A stretch of 64,000 bases of DNA from Streptomyces sp. NBC_01275 (GCF_026340655.1 NZ_JAPEOZ010000001.1:9114001-9178000), one strand, 5' to 3'; shown: positions 8,579 through 18,376, counted from the stretch's first letter. The notes: generated from the letters alone by a model not told the origin. Translations and numbers: made by a program.

Positions 8579-9835
8579 TCAGCTGCCGGTTCCGGTCCAG
8601 TCCGCGGCGACATGGCCGAGGCGGACCCGCTGCGGGTGGTCGCCCACCGGGATGGACAGGACCTTCTGGCCGGTGGCGAAGTCGATCGCCGTGACCTGGT
8701 CGGCGCCGCTCTCGGAGATCACGCAGTCCTTCCCGTCACCGCTGACCGTGGCCCAGTACGGCTTGGACGCGGGGACGAGCGGTCCCTCCTGGAGGGTGGC
8801 GCGGTCCACGACGGTCGCGTAGTCGTCCATCGTGCCCGCGACGCACAGCTTGGTGCCGTCCGGCTTCATCGAGATGCCGTGGTGGCGCGAGTCGTTGACG
8901 AACGTGGTGCGGTCGTCGCTGGTCGCCGGGTTCTTCGGCAGCGTCTTCGTCCGGGTGATGCGGTCCGTGGCCAGGTCGTACTCGAAGAAGCCGTTGAAGA
9001 ACGACACCTGGAAGTACAGCTTGGACTCGTCCGGCGAGAAGACGGCCGGGCGCACGGCGTCCGAGTAGTCGGTGAGGCCGATCGCGTCCAGCTTGTCCCG
9101 CATGTCGATGATCTTGACCTGCTTGTACGTGGTCGCGTCGACGACGGTGATGTGCCGGTCGCCCTTCGTGAAGTCCTGCCACGGGGCGTCCTGCGAGGTG
9201 TTCACGTCGCCGATCGCCATGTTGTAGATGTACTTGCCGTCCTTGGTGAAGATGTTCTCGTGCGGCTTGTCGCCGGTTTTGAACGAGCCGAGCTGCTTGC
9301 CGGTGAGGATGTCCAGGACGTGCACGGTGTTCGAGATCGACGCGGAGACCGCGACCCGGGTGCCGTCGGGGGAGACGGCCATGTGGTCGGAGCGGTAACC
9401 GGACACCGGGAAGCGCCAGTTGATGGCCCCGGTGGCCAGGTTGATCGAGACCACGTCGGCGAAGCTGGGCCGGGAGACGACCACCGACGTGCCGTCCGGC
9501 GTGGAGTACATGTCGTCGACGAACTGGTCGTGGCCCTCGCCGACGCCGTTGCGGATGGCCTGGAAGTAGATCCACTTGATCGGGTCGGCGTTGATCTCCG
9601 CCATCCGGGCGGCCTTGTCGGGTATCACGTTGATCCGGCCGATCTTCGCGAAGTCACCGGTGGACTTGATGACGTCCGAGGTGCCCTCCCAGTTGTTGCC
9701 CACGAACATCACCTCGCGCAGCGCGGCGGCGTTCGAGGCGTCGGACGCGGCACTGGCGACGGCCGCGGGGGCGGTGACGGTCAGGACGAGGGCGGCGGCT
9801 ACGGAGCAAAGGTGCCTGGATCTGAAGGCAGCCAT
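8579..9835 (-). CDS. secreted beta-propeller protein, YncE-like
   Basis: The 418-residue protein has a signal peptide (residues 1 to about 29, with LCSVAAALVLTVTAPAAVAS) and then repeated blades of the YncE/WD40-like type: DDMYSTPDGTSVVVSRP, DHMAVSPDGTRVAVSAS, ENIFTKDGKYIYNMA, PAVFSPDESKLYFQVS and GISMKPDGTKLCVAG. Each blade has an SPDG-type turn. Such propellers are usually binding or scaffold proteins in the cell envelope or medium; no catalytic residues can be named. The ATG at 9835 is preceded by ggagag. The gene is divergent from a TetR regulator with two palindromes between them, so it is probably that regulator's target. Confidence 0.82.
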   Translation of the reverse strand: MAAFRSRHLCSVAAALVLTVTAPAAVASAASDASNAAALREVMFVGNNWEGTSDVIKSTGDFAKIGRINVIPDKAARMAEINADPIKWIYFQAIRNGVGEGHDQFVDDMYSTPDGTSVVVSRPSFADVVSINLATGAINWRFPVSGYRSDHMAVSPDGTRVAVSASISNTVHVLDILTGKQLGSFKTGDKPHENIFTKDGKYIYNMAIGDVNTSQDAPWQDFTKGDRHITVVDATTYKQVKIIDMRDKLDAIGLTDYSDAVRPAVFSPDESKLYFQVSFFNGFFEYDLATDRITRTKTLPKNPATSDDRTTFVNDSRHHGISMKPDGTKLCVAGTMDDYATVVDRATLQEGPLVPASKPYWATVSGDGKDCVISESGADQVTAIDFATGQKVLSIPVGDHPQRVRLGHVAADWTGTGS

Positions 9836-9893
9836 GACTGCTCTCTCCTCTGGAGTGGCGAAAAGTGGGGGCTGGGCGAGCGGCCCGTCCGAA

Positions 9894-9936
9894 TCTGAAC
9901 ACGACCGCGTTCAGAATGGACTTACTGGAAAGTAAG
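9894..9936. promoter_or_regulatory. two palindromes between the propeller gene and its divergent TetR gene
   Basis: A 7-bp inverted repeat, tctgaac, 8 bases, gttcaga, occupies 9894-9915. A second, cttact, ggaa, agtaag, occupies 9921-9936. Both are perfect. They lie 59 to 101 bases upstream of the minus-strand gene and 81 to 123 bases upstream of the TetR start, as expected for a TetR-type operator. Confidence 0.6.
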
Positions 9937-10016
9937 GAAGGGGTGCCCTTCGCCACAAGAGTCCGTACACGACAAAATTGGCGGCGGGGGGAGCACGGAA
10001 CGACGAGGGAGGGTCA

Positions 10017-10682
10017 GTGACGGGCAGGCTCAGGCCGCCGACCGGCCGGTACGGCGGCAAGACCGCGACCGAGCGGCAGATCGAGCGGCGCGGCAGATTT
10101 CTGGACGCGGCGCTGCAACTGTTCGGGGACGCCCCCGGCTACCGCGGCACGACGGTCGCCTCGCTCAGCGAGGCGGCCGCCCTCTCCACCCGCCAGTTCT
10201 ACGAGGAGTTCCGCACCCTCGAGGACGTGCTGGCGGCGCTGCACCTCCAGGTCAACGACTGGGCCGAGGAAGCGGTCCTGGCCGCCTTCGCCGAGGCGAC
10301 GGACCTGCCGCTGGCCGAGCGGGTCACCGCGATCTTCCGCGCCTACGCCGGCAACGTCACCGGGGACCCGCGCCGCATCCGCATCACCTTCGTCGAGATC
10401 GTCGGCGTCAGCCCACGGCTGGAGGAGCAGCGGCTGGCCCGCCGCGCCCGCTGGGTCGAGCTGATCTGCGCCGAGGCGACGGCGGCCGCGTCCCGCGGCG
10501 AGGCGGCCCCCCGCGACTACCGCCTCGCGGCCACGGCCTTCATCGGCAGCGTCAACGGCCTCCTGCACGACTGGAGCGCCGGCTGGGTCGAGGCGACCCT
10601 GGACGAGGCCGTGGACGAACTGGTCCGGCAACTCCTGGGGATCCTGCGCCCCGCGGGGTGGAGTCCAGCGGCGCCCGAGTGA
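10017..10682 (+). CDS. TetR/AcrR family transcriptional regulator
   Basis: The 221-residue protein has an N-terminal TetR helix-turn-helix: RRGRFLDAALQLFG, then GTTVASLSEAAALSTRQFYEEFRTLEDVL (residues about 24-66). The rest is the helical ligand-binding and dimerisation part. The start is set at the GTG at 10017 because it is preceded by gagggagg; an ATG in frame at 9978 has no such site. It is divergent from the secreted beta-propeller gene, and the gap contains two palindromes. It probably represses that gene and itself. The inducer is unknown. Confidence 0.88.
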   Translation: MTGRLRPPTGRYGGKTATERQIERRGRFLDAALQLFGDAPGYRGTTVASLSEAAALSTRQFYEEFRTLEDVLAALHLQVNDWAEEAVLAAFAEATDLPLAERVTAIFRAYAGNVTGDPRRIRITFVEIVGVSPRLEEQRLARRARWVELICAEATAAASRGEAAPRDYRLAATAFIGSVNGLLHDWSAGWVEATLDEAVDELVRQLLGILRPAGWSPAAPE

Positions 10683-10767
10683 CGGGGTCGGGAGTCCGTG
10701 GCTGCGAAGGGCAGGGATTGCTTCTTGCCGTCACCCCGCCGCCCCACCGTCACCCGCCGCCCTCCCG

Positions 10768-12009
10768 TCACCCCAGCCGCCCCACCGCCTCCACGACGCG
10801 CCCCACCCCGTCCTCCGCCCGCACCCGAACCCCCAACTCCCGCGCCCGCTCCCGGAAGGCGATCTCGTGCGTCGCCCGTGTCAGTGCCGCGGCCAGCGTC
10901 TCGGCCGTCAGGGCCCGTAGCGGAAGCACTCCGGGGGCCACGCCCAGGGTGACCAGGCGGTCGGCCCAGAAGCCCTCGTCGAACTGGATCGGGATCGGGA
11001 CCGCGGGCACTCCCGCGCGGACCCCGGCCGCCGTCGTGCCCGCGCCGCAGTGGTGGATCACAGCCGCGGTCTCGGGGAAGAGCAGGGCGTGCGGGACCTC
11101 GTCGACGGTCAGCATGTCGTCGCCGTCGGCCGCCAGTCCCGCCCAGCCGCGCTGGATGACCCCGCGCAGCCCGGCCCGCCGCAGTCCCGCCACGATCTCG
11201 GCGCTCAGCCGCCCCGGGTCGGGCACCGTGGCGCTGCCCAGGCCCACGAAGACCGGCGGCGGCCCCGCGTCCAGGAAGTCCCGCACCTCGGACGGGAGCC
11301 GGCTGGCGCGGTCGTACGGCCACCAGTAGCCGGTGACGTCCAGACCCGCCCGCCAGTCCCGGGGCCGGGGCACCACCAGCGGGCTGAACCCGTGCAGGAC
11401 CGGCCAGTCGCGTTCCCGCGCCCGCAGCCCGGCGCCCGGACGGCGTACGGGGGGCAGCCCCAGCCGGGTGCGGACCGCCGGCAGCGCCGGGGCGAAGATC
11501 TGCTCGACGGCCAGGGCGACGCCGTGCCCGGCGAGCCGGTTGCCGACCGTTCCCCAGGAGCCGCCCCCGAGCATCGGCGGCGCGAACTCCCGGGTCGGGG
11601 CGACGGGTTGGAGGTAGAGTCCGACGCTCGGCAGGGACAGCCCCTCGGCGACGGCGTGCCCCAGCGGCGCCAGCGAGGCGGACAGCAGCAGGACGTCGCT
11701 GGTGCGGGCGGCGGTCACCAGGTCGTCGGTCATGGTCCCGACCAGCGCCCGCGCCATCCGCGCCACCCGCAGCAGCTTGCCCGGGCCGGTGCTGCTGCGG
11801 TGCAGCCCCCGGCCCCGCTCGGACTCCAGCTCCGCCCGCGGGTCGACGGGCAGGGCGTGGAAGCCCACCCCCGAGCCGCTCACCAGCGGCGCGAACCGCT
11901 CGTGGGTGACCAGGGTGACCTCGTGGCCGGCGCGCACGAGAGCGTGCCCCAGCCCGGTGAAGGGGGCGACGTCGCCCCGGGAGCCCGCTGTCATGATCGC
12001 CACTCGCAC
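10768..12009 (-). CDS. GT1 (UGT/MGT-type) glycosyltransferase
   Basis: The 413-residue protein is a GT-B fold enzyme. The N-terminus MRVAIMTAGSRGDVAPFTGLG matches UGT80/vancomycin-type glycosyltransferases. The C-terminal nucleotide-sugar site appears as PVFVGLGSATVPDPGRL and AVIHHCGAGTTAAGVRAGVP (about residues 340-360). Relatives glycosylate sterols, macrolides and other small lipophilic molecules in the cytoplasm. No biosynthetic cluster surrounds it, so it may be a housekeeping detoxification or sterol/hopanoid-type transferase. The GTG start at 12009 lacks a strong ribosome binding site but starts at the first beta strand. Confidence 0.88.
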   Translation of the reverse strand: MRVAIMTAGSRGDVAPFTGLGHALVRAGHEVTLVTHERFAPLVSGSGVGFHALPVDPRAELESERGRGLHRSSTGPGKLLRVARMARALVGTMTDDLVTAARTSDVLLLSASLAPLGHAVAEGLSLPSVGLYLQPVAPTREFAPPMLGGGSWGTVGNRLAGHGVALAVEQIFAPALPAVRTRLGLPPVRRPGAGLRARERDWPVLHGFSPLVVPRPRDWRAGLDVTGYWWPYDRASRLPSEVRDFLDAGPPPVFVGLGSATVPDPGRLSAEIVAGLRRAGLRGVIQRGWAGLAADGDDMLTVDEVPHALLFPETAAVIHHCGAGTTAAGVRAGVPAVPIPIQFDEGFWADRLVTLGVAPGVLPLRALTAETLAAALTRATHEIAFRERARELGVRVRAEDGVGRVVEAVGRLG

Positions 12010-12112
12010 GACGGACAGTATGGCGGCGTCCGGTCCGGTACGGGGTCAACGACCCTGTAAATGCAGCCACTTGAGTCACGGCACGCGATTCCCGCTGCTT
12101 CTGTCACAGGCG

Positions 12113-12141
12113 TTGACTTCACTCACCGGTAGCTCTACGTT
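12113..12141 (+). promoter_or_regulatory. promoter for the alpha-galactosidase gene
   Basis: TTGACT at 12113-12118 and TACGTT at 12136-12141 are separated by 17 bases, the optimal spacing for a housekeeping sigma factor. The start codon lies 65 bases further on. Confidence 0.6.
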
Positions 12142-12180
12142 CGGCGCGCAAAACACGTTCGGTTCGCCGACATACGTTCG
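12137..12180 (+). promoter_or_regulatory. three ACGTTCG direct repeats at the alpha-galactosidase promoter
   Basis: The heptamer acgttcg occurs at 12137-12143, 12155-12161 and 12174-12180. The steps of 18 and 19 bases are close to two helical turns. The first overlaps the -10 element and the others lie in the leader. This is the layout of a regulator array. Confidence 0.45.
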
Positions 12181-12206
12181 AGATTTCGAATTTCCGGAGC
12201 CGCCGC

Positions 12207-14165
12207 ATGCTTCCCCCACAGCGTCCCCGCCTCGTCCGGCGTTGCAGAGCCGCCGCCGTACGGGTCCTCGTCATGGTGCTGACCGCGACCGCCGCCCTGC
12301 TGTTCGCCCAGCCGGGCCCGGCCCAGGCCGCGACCTCACGTCAGATCGCCGTGCCGAGCGCCCCGATGGGCTGGGCGTCCTGGAACAGCTTCGCCGCCAA
12401 GATCGACTACAACGTCATCAAGCAGCAGGTCGACGCGTTCGTCGCCGCGGGCCTGCCGGCGGCCGGGTACCAGTACATCAACATCGACGAGGGCTGGTGG
12501 CAGGGCACCCGCGACAGCGCGGGCAACATCACCGTCGACACGGCCGAGTGGCCCGGCGGCATGAGCGCCATCGCCGACTACATCCACAGCAAGGGCCTCA
12601 AGGCCGGCATCTACACGGACGCCGGCAAGGACGGCTGCGGCTACTACTACCCCACCGGCCGTCCGGCCGCCCCGGGCAGCGGCAGCGAGGGCCACTACGA
12701 GCAGGACATGCTTCAGTTCTCCCAGTGGGGCTTCGACTTCGTGAAGGTCGACTGGTGCGGCGGCGACGCCGAGGGCCTCGACGCGCCGACGGCGTACACC
12801 GCGATCAGCGGCGCCGTCACCAAGGCGGCGGCCGCCACAGGCCGCCCGCTGACCCTCTCGATCTGCAACTGGGGCTACCAGAACACCTGGAACTGGGCCC
12901 CGGGCCTGGCCCCCATGTACCGGACCAGCACCGACATCATCTACTACGGCAACAACCCGTCGATGACGAACCTGCTGTCCAACTTCGACCAGGGCCTGCA
13001 CCCCACCTCCCAGCACACCGGCTACTACAACGACCCGGACATGCTGATGGTCGGCATGACCGGCTTCACCGCCGCCCAGAACCGCACCCACATGAACCTG
13101 TGGGCCATGTCCGGCGCGCCCCTCCTCGCCGGCAACGACCTCAGCACGATGACCACGGAGACGGCCGGCATCCTCAAGAACCCCGAGGTCATCGCCGTGG
13201 ACCAGGACGCGCGCGGCCTCCAGGGCGTCAGGGTCGCCGAGGACGCCACCGGGCTGCAGGTGTACGGCAAGGTGCTCGCCGGCTCCGGCAAGCGCGCGGT
13301 CGTCCTACTCAACCGGACCTCCGCCGCCCAGAACATCACCGTCCGCTGGTCCGACCTCGGCCTGACGAACGCCTCCGCGACCGTCCGTGACCTGTGGGCC
13401 CGCGCCGACGTCGGCTCGTACGGCACGAGCTACACCGCGAACGTCCCCGCGGGCGGCTCGGTGATGCTCACCGTCACCGGCGGCGCCGAGGCGTCGGGCA
13501 GCACGTACACCGGCACGTCGAGCTTCTCCGGCGTGGTCGCCGGCAGCACCGGCCTGAAGGTCGTCGACGTCGCCTACACCAACACCGCCGCCACCGCCCG
13601 TACCGCGACCCTCAAGGTCAACGGCCAGACGGCGACCACGGTCTCCTTCCCGCCGACCGGGTCCGCGCAGGGCACGATCAGCCTCCAGGTCGCCCTGTCG
13701 AAGGGCTCGTCGAACACCTTGGCCTTCACCGGCGCCCCGACCCTCGCCGACATCACCGTCAAGCCCCTGCCGGGCATGAACGGCGCCCTGGTCGTCGGCA
13801 CACAGTCCGGCCGCTGCCTGGACCTGTTCAACAGCACCATCGCCAAAGGCACTCAGGCCGAGCTGTGGGACTGCAACGGCGGCTCCAACCAGGCCTGGAC
13901 GTACACCTCCCGCAAGGAACTGGTGGTGTACGGCAACAAGTGCCTGGACGCCTACAACCTGGGCACGACCAACGGCACGAAGGTCGTGATCTGGGACTGC
14001 AACGGCCAGAACAACCAGAAGTGGAACGTCAACAGCGACGGCACGATCACCAACGTCAACGCGGGGCTGTGCCTGGACGCCAGCGGCGCGGGCACGGCCA
14101 ACCGCACCCCGATGGTCCTGTGGACCTGCGCCGGCGCCGACAACCAGAAGTGGACGCTGACCTGA
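12207..14165 (+). CDS. secreted GH27 alpha-galactosidase with CBM35-like and ricin-type lectin modules
   Basis: The 652-residue enzyme has a signal peptide (about residues 1-42, twin-arginine-like RRCRAAAVRV start, ending PAQAA). The GH27 catalytic barrel begins with PMGWASWNSF. The nucleophile is the Asp in FVKVDWCGGD (residue 182) and the acid/base lies in NDPDMLMVG (residues 275-283). A beta domain follows to about residue 425, then a CBM35-like module (about 427-525, with YTGTSSFSGV and GSSNTLAF), then a ricin B-type beta-trefoil (about 530-652) with repeated QxW motifs: NQAWTY, NQKWNV, NQKWTL. It should remove terminal alpha-D-galactose from plant galactosides outside the cell. The gene stands alone, with its own promoter and terminator. 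Confidence 0.92.
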   Translation: MLPPQRPRLVRRCRAAAVRVLVMVLTATAALLFAQPGPAQAATSRQIAVPSAPMGWASWNSFAAKIDYNVIKQQVDAFVAAGLPAAGYQYINIDEGWWQGTRDSAGNITVDTAEWPGGMSAIADYIHSKGLKAGIYTDAGKDGCGYYYPTGRPAAPGSGSEGHYEQDMLQFSQWGFDFVKVDWCGGDAEGLDAPTAYTAISGAVTKAAAATGRPLTLSICNWGYQNTWNWAPGLAPMYRTSTDIIYYGNNPSMTNLLSNFDQGLHPTSQHTGYYNDPDMLMVGMTGFTAAQNRTHMNLWAMSGAPLLAGNDLSTMTTETAGILKNPEVIAVDQDARGLQGVRVAEDATGLQVYGKVLAGSGKRAVVLLNRTSAAQNITVRWSDLGLTNASATVRDLWARADVGSYGTSYTANVPAGGSVMLTVTGGAEASGSTYTGTSSFSGVVAGSTGLKVVDVAYTNTAATARTATLKVNGQTATTVSFPPTGSAQGTISLQVALSKGSSNTLAFTGAPTLADITVKPLPGMNGALVVGTQSGRCLDLFNSTIAKGTQAELWDCNGGSNQAWTYTSRKELVVYGNKCLDAYNLGTTNGTKVVIWDCNGQNNQKWNVNSDGTITNVNAGLCLDASGAGTANRTPMVLWTCAGADNQKWTLT

Positions 14166-14183
14166 CCGTCAGAACGCCTCGCA

Positions 14184-14220
14184 GCGCGTCCCGCCGTTCA
14201 TGACGACCGGCGGGACGCGC
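14184..14220 (+). terminator. terminator of the alpha-galactosidase gene
   Basis: A perfect 13-bp stem (gcgcgtcccgccg with cggcgggacgcgc) and an 11-base loop start 18 bases after the stop codon. I see nothing else in the 14221-14421 stretch. Confidence 0.8.
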
Positions 14221-14421
14221 CCGTCCGGTGGCGTGGGCGGTGGCGTGCCGCATGCAGTGCCGTCCGCACCAGCGCGGCGGACGCGCGCCGGCCTGCCGCC
14301 GAGGTCGGCACGGGCAGCAGCCGTCGGGCCGGGCGCGACCGCCCGAGCCGTGCCCGGACCGAGAAGTTCCAGGTCAGGCGGGAGGAGGCCTGGACCCCGG
14401 CGAACCTCCTCCCGGCGCGCC

Positions 14422-14787
14422 TTACTCGTCCCATGCCTGGATCAGGATCTGTTCGACGATCTTGCCGTCGCGCAGCGTGACCATCGACTCGGCGAGGACG
14501 CGCACCCCGTCCGCGTACTGGCAGGACTCGCTGTAGGCGGCCCGGTCGCCCTGCACGATGCACTCCTCCAGCTTGTGCGTCATGTCCCGGCTGTAGACGT
14601 CCTCGAGCATCTGTGCGATCTCGTCCCGGCCGTGCAGGACCTTGGGACTGCTGGGCTGGGTGTTGTGGTCGACGACGCGCAGTTCCGCGTCGTCCGCGTA
14701 GAGCGACAGCAATGCCGTCGCGGTGTGTCCTTCTACGCCCCTGCGTAGGGTCTCGGTGTCGAAGGCGGAGCCTGCCGCGGTGCCCAT
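14422..14787 (-). CDS. SnoaL-like/NTF2-fold protein
   Basis: The 121-residue protein fits a single NTF2-like cone: GVEGHTATALLSLYADDAELRVVDHN at the start, an HGRDEIAQMLEDVYSRD helix in the middle, and DRAAYSESCQYADGVRVLAES and DGKIVEQILIQAWDE at the end. Members of this group are small ligand-binding proteins or enzymes such as polyketide cyclases and steroid isomerases. Key catalytic residues cannot be assigned, so no reaction is proposed. The gene stands alone on the minus strand. The ATG at 14787 is preceded by gaggagg at suitable spacing. Confidence 0.8.
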   Translation of the reverse strand: MGTAAGSAFDTETLRRGVEGHTATALLSLYADDAELRVVDHNTQPSSPKVLHGRDEIAQMLEDVYSRDMTHKLEECIVQGDRAAYSESCQYADGVRVLAESMVTLRDGKIVEQILIQAWDE

Positions 14788-14958
14788 GATGACCTCCTCG
14801 GAGGGTCGCGGACCGAGGGGAGCCGATCCGCCCGGCCCTCACCTTCGAGACTCCTCCGCCGCACCGGCCTCGGCAAGCGCAGCCGACGCGATCCGCCTGT
14901 CGGGTGAGCGGCGGCGCCCGACCGTGTCCACGACGGCCTCCGGCGCGTTGCTGAGGGC

Positions 14959-15255
14959 ATGATCTCCACTCGACGCATCGTCGCCATCGCCGCTCTCGCC
15001 GCCGGGGTCACGGGCCTCGCCGCGCCCCTGGCGAGCGCGGCCGAAGCCCCGGACGGCAAGCTGCACCCGCTGACCATGCTGGACTCCCTCGCCGCGAGCG
15101 AACTGCCCGCGGGGCGCCAGGGAGAGCTCCCCAAGGTCTCCCAGCAGCTGTCCGAGGTGAAGAAGGTGAACCAGCTCGAGAAGCTGAGCGAGCTGCACCA
15201 GATCACCGACCTCGCCGCCCCCGTCACCGGGCTGCTGCCCGCCGTCGAGGCCTGA
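14959..15255 (+). CDS. small secreted protein of unknown function
   Basis: This 98-residue product has a textbook signal peptide (residues 1-27, TRRIVAIAALAAGVTGLAAP, cleavage after ASA). The mature part of about 70 residues is rich in Leu, Lys and Glu with heptad-like spacing, for example VSQQLSEVKKVNQLEKLSEL, and so is probably helical. No cysteine is present in the mature protein. Similar short secreted proteins are common in Streptomyces, but I cannot name a function. A very strong terminator hairpin follows 18 bases after the stop. Confidence 0.75.
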   Translation: MISTRRIVAIAALAAGVTGLAAPLASAAEAPDGKLHPLTMLDSLAASELPAGRQGELPKVSQQLSEVKKVNQLEKLSELHQITDLAAPVTGLLPAVEA

Positions 15256-15273
15256 GCGGCACCGGCTCGACCC

Positions 15274-15308
15274 CTGGGGCCGCCCGGACGACGTCCGGGC
15301 GGCCCCAG
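15274..15308 (+). terminator. strong terminator hairpin
   Basis: A perfect 16-bp stem (ctggggccgcccggac with gtccgggcggccccag) and a 3-base loop follow the small secreted protein. The minus-strand ABC gene ends 54 bases away, so the hairpin probably stops both transcripts. Confidence 0.85.
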
Positions 15309-15362
15309 TCGTGTGTCGGCGTGGTGGGACTTGTGCGGCGGCGAAATCGACCGCCCGACGGT

Positions 15363-17165
15363 TCACTCGACCGTAGCGAGGAACTGCGTCGCCGCCAGCT
15401 CCGCGTAGAGCGGATCGCCCGCCACGAGCTCACGGTGCGTGCCCACCGCCCGCACCCGGCCCGCGTCCATGACGACGATCCGGTCGGCCGTGGTGACCGT
15501 CGACAGCCGGTGGGCGACGACGAGGACGGTGGTCGTCCGGGCGACGTCGGCGACCGTGTCGCGCAGGGCCGCCTCGTTCACGGCGTCCAGCTGCGAGGTC
15601 GCCTCGTCGAGCAGGAGGAGCCGCGGATGGCGCAGCAGCGCCCGGGCGATGGCCACCCGCTGCCGCTCGCCGCCGGACAGCTTGGTCCCGCGGTGCCCGA
15701 CCAGCGTCTCCAGCCCCTGCGGCAACCGGCCGACCAGGCCGTCCAGGCGGGTCGTCTTCAGCACCCGCCGTACGGCGTCGTCGTCCGCGTCCGCGTTCCC
15801 CAGCAGCAGGTTGTCGCGCAGCGAGCCCGACAGCACGGGAGCGTCCTGCTCCACATAGCCGATGGCGGACCGCAGCGCGGACAGCTCCCAGTCGGCGAGG
15901 TCGCGGCCGTCCAGGGCGATCGTGCCGGACTCGGGGTCGTAGAACCGCTCGATGAGGGAGAACACCGTGGTCTTGCCCGCGCCGGACGGGCCGACGAACG
16001 CGGTCAGGCCCCGGGCGGGCACGGCGAACGTCACCCCGTGGTGGACGTACGGCAGATCGTCGGCGTACCGGAAGCGGACGTCGGAGAAGGCGAGCGAGGC
16101 CGGTTCGGCGGCCGGCGAGGGCAGCGGCGCGGCGCCGGTCACCGGCTCGGCGGGCAGCCCCAGCGCCTCCTGGATCCGGCTCAGCGCGGCCGCGCCCGTC
16201 TGGTACTGGGTGATCGCGCCGACCACCTGCTGGATCGGCGACATCAGATAGAAGACGTACAGCAGGAACGCCACCAGCGTGCCGATGTCGATCGCGCCCG
16301 TGGCGACCCGCGCCCCGCCCACCGCGAGCACCGTGATGAACGCGGTCTGCATCGCCAGCCCCGCCGTGTTGCCCGCGGCCGCCGCCCACTTGGCGGCGCG
16401 CACGCTCTGCCGCCACGACTCCTCGGCCGCCGCATGCAGCGTCGCCTCCTCGCGGCGCTCGGCGCCCGACGCCTTCACCGTGCGCAGGGCGCCGAGCACC
16501 CGCTCCAGCGACGCCCCCATCACGCCCACCGCGTCCTGCGCCCGGCGACTGGCCCGGTTGATGCGCGGCACGATCACCCCGAGGACCGTGCCCGCGCCCA
16601 GCACCACCGCCAGCGTGACCCCCAGCAGCACCGGGTCCACCAGCCCCATCATCACCACGGTCGCGGCGAACGTGAGCCCGCCGGCGCCGAGCCCGACCAG
16701 GGAGTCGGTGGTGACCTCGCGCAACAGGGTGGTGTCGGAGGTGATGCGGGCCATCAGGTCGCCGGGCTCGCTGCGGTCCACGGCACTGATCCGCAGCCGC
16801 AGCAGATACGACGACAGCGCCCGCCGCGCGCCGAGCACCACCGACTCCGCGGTGCGCCGCAGCACATACGAACCCAGCGCGCCCACCGCCGTGTTGGCGA
16901 CGACCAGCGCCGTCAGCAACAGCAACGCGCCGGTTATCGCACGGTCATGACTCAGATCGTCGATCAACCCCCGCGCCACGAGCGGCAGAAGCAGTCCGGT
17001 CGCCCCGGTGACCAGCGAGAGCACGGCCCCTGCCAGCAGGGCCCAGCGGTGCGGCCGTACGTAGTCGAGCAGCAGCCGCCACGGGGGCTGTACGGCGGCG
17101 GTCTCTGCGTTGCTCAACGGGGGCTCCTGGGGGCTCGGGCGGAGCCCCCAGGCTACGTCGGCCAC
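15363..17165 (-). CDS. ABC exporter, fused permease and ATPase
   Basis: The 600-residue half-transporter has an N-terminal six-helix ABC membrane domain (about residues 30-320; helices such as [20 protein letters not shown] and [18 protein letters not shown]) and a C-terminal ATPase. The Walker A is GPSGAGKTT (about residue 392), the Q-loop YVEQDAP, the signature [15 protein letters not shown], Walker [13 protein letters not shown] and the switch His VVAHRLSTV. It should work as a homodimer, or with a partner encoded elsewhere, exporting a lipid, peptide or drug. Nothing nearby identifies the substrate. The start at 17165 could be a little too early; an in-frame ATG-free alternative is not obvious. 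Confidence 0.92.
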   Translation of the reverse strand: MADVAWGLRPSPQEPPLSNAETAAVQPPWRLLLDYVRPHRWALLAGAVLSLVTGATGLLLPLVARGLIDDLSHDRAITGALLLLTALVVANTAVGALGSYVLRRTAESVVLGARRALSSYLLRLRISAVDRSEPGDLMARITSDTTLLREVTTDSLVGLGAGGLTFAATVVMMGLVDPVLLGVTLAVVLGAGTVLGVIVPRINRASRRAQDAVGVMGASLERVLGALRTVKASGAERREEATLHAAAEESWRQSVRAAKWAAAAGNTAGLAMQTAFITVLAVGGARVATGAIDIGTLVAFLLYVFYLMSPIQQVVGAITQYQTGAAALSRIQEALGLPAEPVTGAAPLPSPAAEPASLAFSDVRFRYADDLPYVHHGVTFAVPARGLTAFVGPSGAGKTTVFSLIERFYDPESGTIALDGRDLADWELSALRSAIGYVEQDAPVLSGSLRDNLLLGNADADDDAVRRVLKTTRLDGLVGRLPQGLETLVGHRGTKLSGGERQRVAIARALLRHPRLLLLDEATSQLDAVNEAALRDTVADVARTTTVLVVAHRLSTVTTADRIVVMDAGRVRAVGTHRELVAGDPLYAELAATQFLATVE

Positions 17166-17287
17166 CGTCGGGTGTGGCCGGAACCACGTGTTCAGGGCGG
17201 TCGGCGGCCCTGCCTCGCGTGCCCTTACCGATCAGTCACACGTAGGGTCGGAGCGGGACGACGACCGCCGACGAAAGGGGCAGCGCC

Positions 17288-18376
17288 ATGCCGCAGGAAG
17301 TACGCGGAGTGATCGCGCCGGGCAAGAACGAACCGGTGCGGGTGGAGACGATCGTGGTGCCGGACCCGGGGCCGGGCGAGGCCGTGGTGCAGGTGCAGGC
17401 CTGCGGGGTCTGCCACACCGACCTGCACTACAAGCAGGGCGGCATCAACGACGAGTTCCCGTTCCTGCTCGGGCATGAGGCGGCCGGCGTCGTGGAGTCG
17501 GTCGGGGAGGGCGTCACGGACGTCGCGCCCGGCGACTTCGTGATCCTGAACTGGCGCGCGGTGTGCGGTCAGTGTCGGGCCTGTCTGCGCGGGAAGCCCT
17601 GGTACTGCTTCGACACGCACAACGCCAAGCAGCGGATGACGCTCGCCTCGAGTGGCCAGGAGCTGTCCCCGGCCCTCGGCATCGGCGCGTTCGCGGAGAA
17701 GACGCTGGTCGCGGCCGGCCAGTGCACGAAGGTCGACCCGTCGGTGTCCGCCGCGGTGGCCGGGCTGCTGGGCTGCGGCGTGATGGCGGGCATCGGCGCC
17801 GCCATCAACACGGGCAACGTCGGCCGGGGCGACACGGTCGCCGTGATCGGCTGCGGCGGGGTCGGCGACGCGGCCGTGGCCGGGGCGAACCTGGCCGGCG
17901 CGGCGAAGATCATCGCCGTGGACATCGACGACCGCAAGCTGCAGACGGCGCGGGCGATGGGCGCGACGCACACCGTGAACTCCAAGGAGACCGACGCGGT
18001 CGAGGCGATCCGCGAGCTGACCGGCGGCTTCGGCGCGGACGTCGTCATCGAGGCGGTCGGCCGCCCGGAGACGTACAAGCAGGCGTTCTACGCCCGCGAC
18101 CTCGCCGGCACGGTCGTCCTCGTCGGCGTCCCCACCCCGGACATGAAGCTCGAACTCCCGCTCATCGACGTCTTCGGGCGCGGCGGAGCGCTGAAGTCGT
18201 CCTGGTACGGCGACTGCCTGCCCTCCCGTGACTTCCCGATGCTGATCGACCTGCATCTGCAAGGCCGCCTGGACCTGGGCGCGTTCGTCACCGAGACCAT
18301 TCGACTCGACGAGGTGGAGAAGGCGTTCGAGCGGATGCACCACGGCGACGTGCTGCGCTCGGTGGTGGTGCTGTGA
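17288..18376 (+). CDS. mscR: S-(hydroxymethyl)mycothiol dehydrogenase
   Basis: This 362-residue zinc-dependent alcohol dehydrogenase oxidises the formaldehyde adduct of mycothiol with NAD+. Catalytic zinc ligands are in [13 protein letters not shown] (residues about 38-50) and GHEAAG (about 62), and the structural zinc site is [15 protein letters not shown] (about 91-105). The NAD-binding turn is [12 protein letters not shown] (about 182-193). Length and the [14 protein letters not shown] segment match actinobacterial MscR rather than glutathione-dependent FrmA. The ATG at 17288 has aaagggg upstream. The stop shares one base with the start of the next gene, so the pair is translationally coupled. 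Confidence 0.93.
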   Translation: MPQEVRGVIAPGKNEPVRVETIVVPDPGPGEAVVQVQACGVCHTDLHYKQGGINDEFPFLLGHEAAGVVESVGEGVTDVAPGDFVILNWRAVCGQCRACLRGKPWYCFDTHNAKQRMTLASSGQELSPALGIGAFAEKTLVAAGQCTKVDPSVSAAVAGLLGCGVMAGIGAAINTGNVGRGDTVAVIGCGGVGDAAVAGANLAGAAKIIAVDIDDRKLQTARAMGATHTVNSKETDAVEAIRELTGGFGADVVIEAVGRPETYKQAFYARDLAGTVVLVGVPTPDMKLELPLIDVFGRGGALKSSWYGDCLPSRDFPMLIDLHLQGRLDLGAFVTETIRLDEVEKAFERMHHGDVLRSVVVL

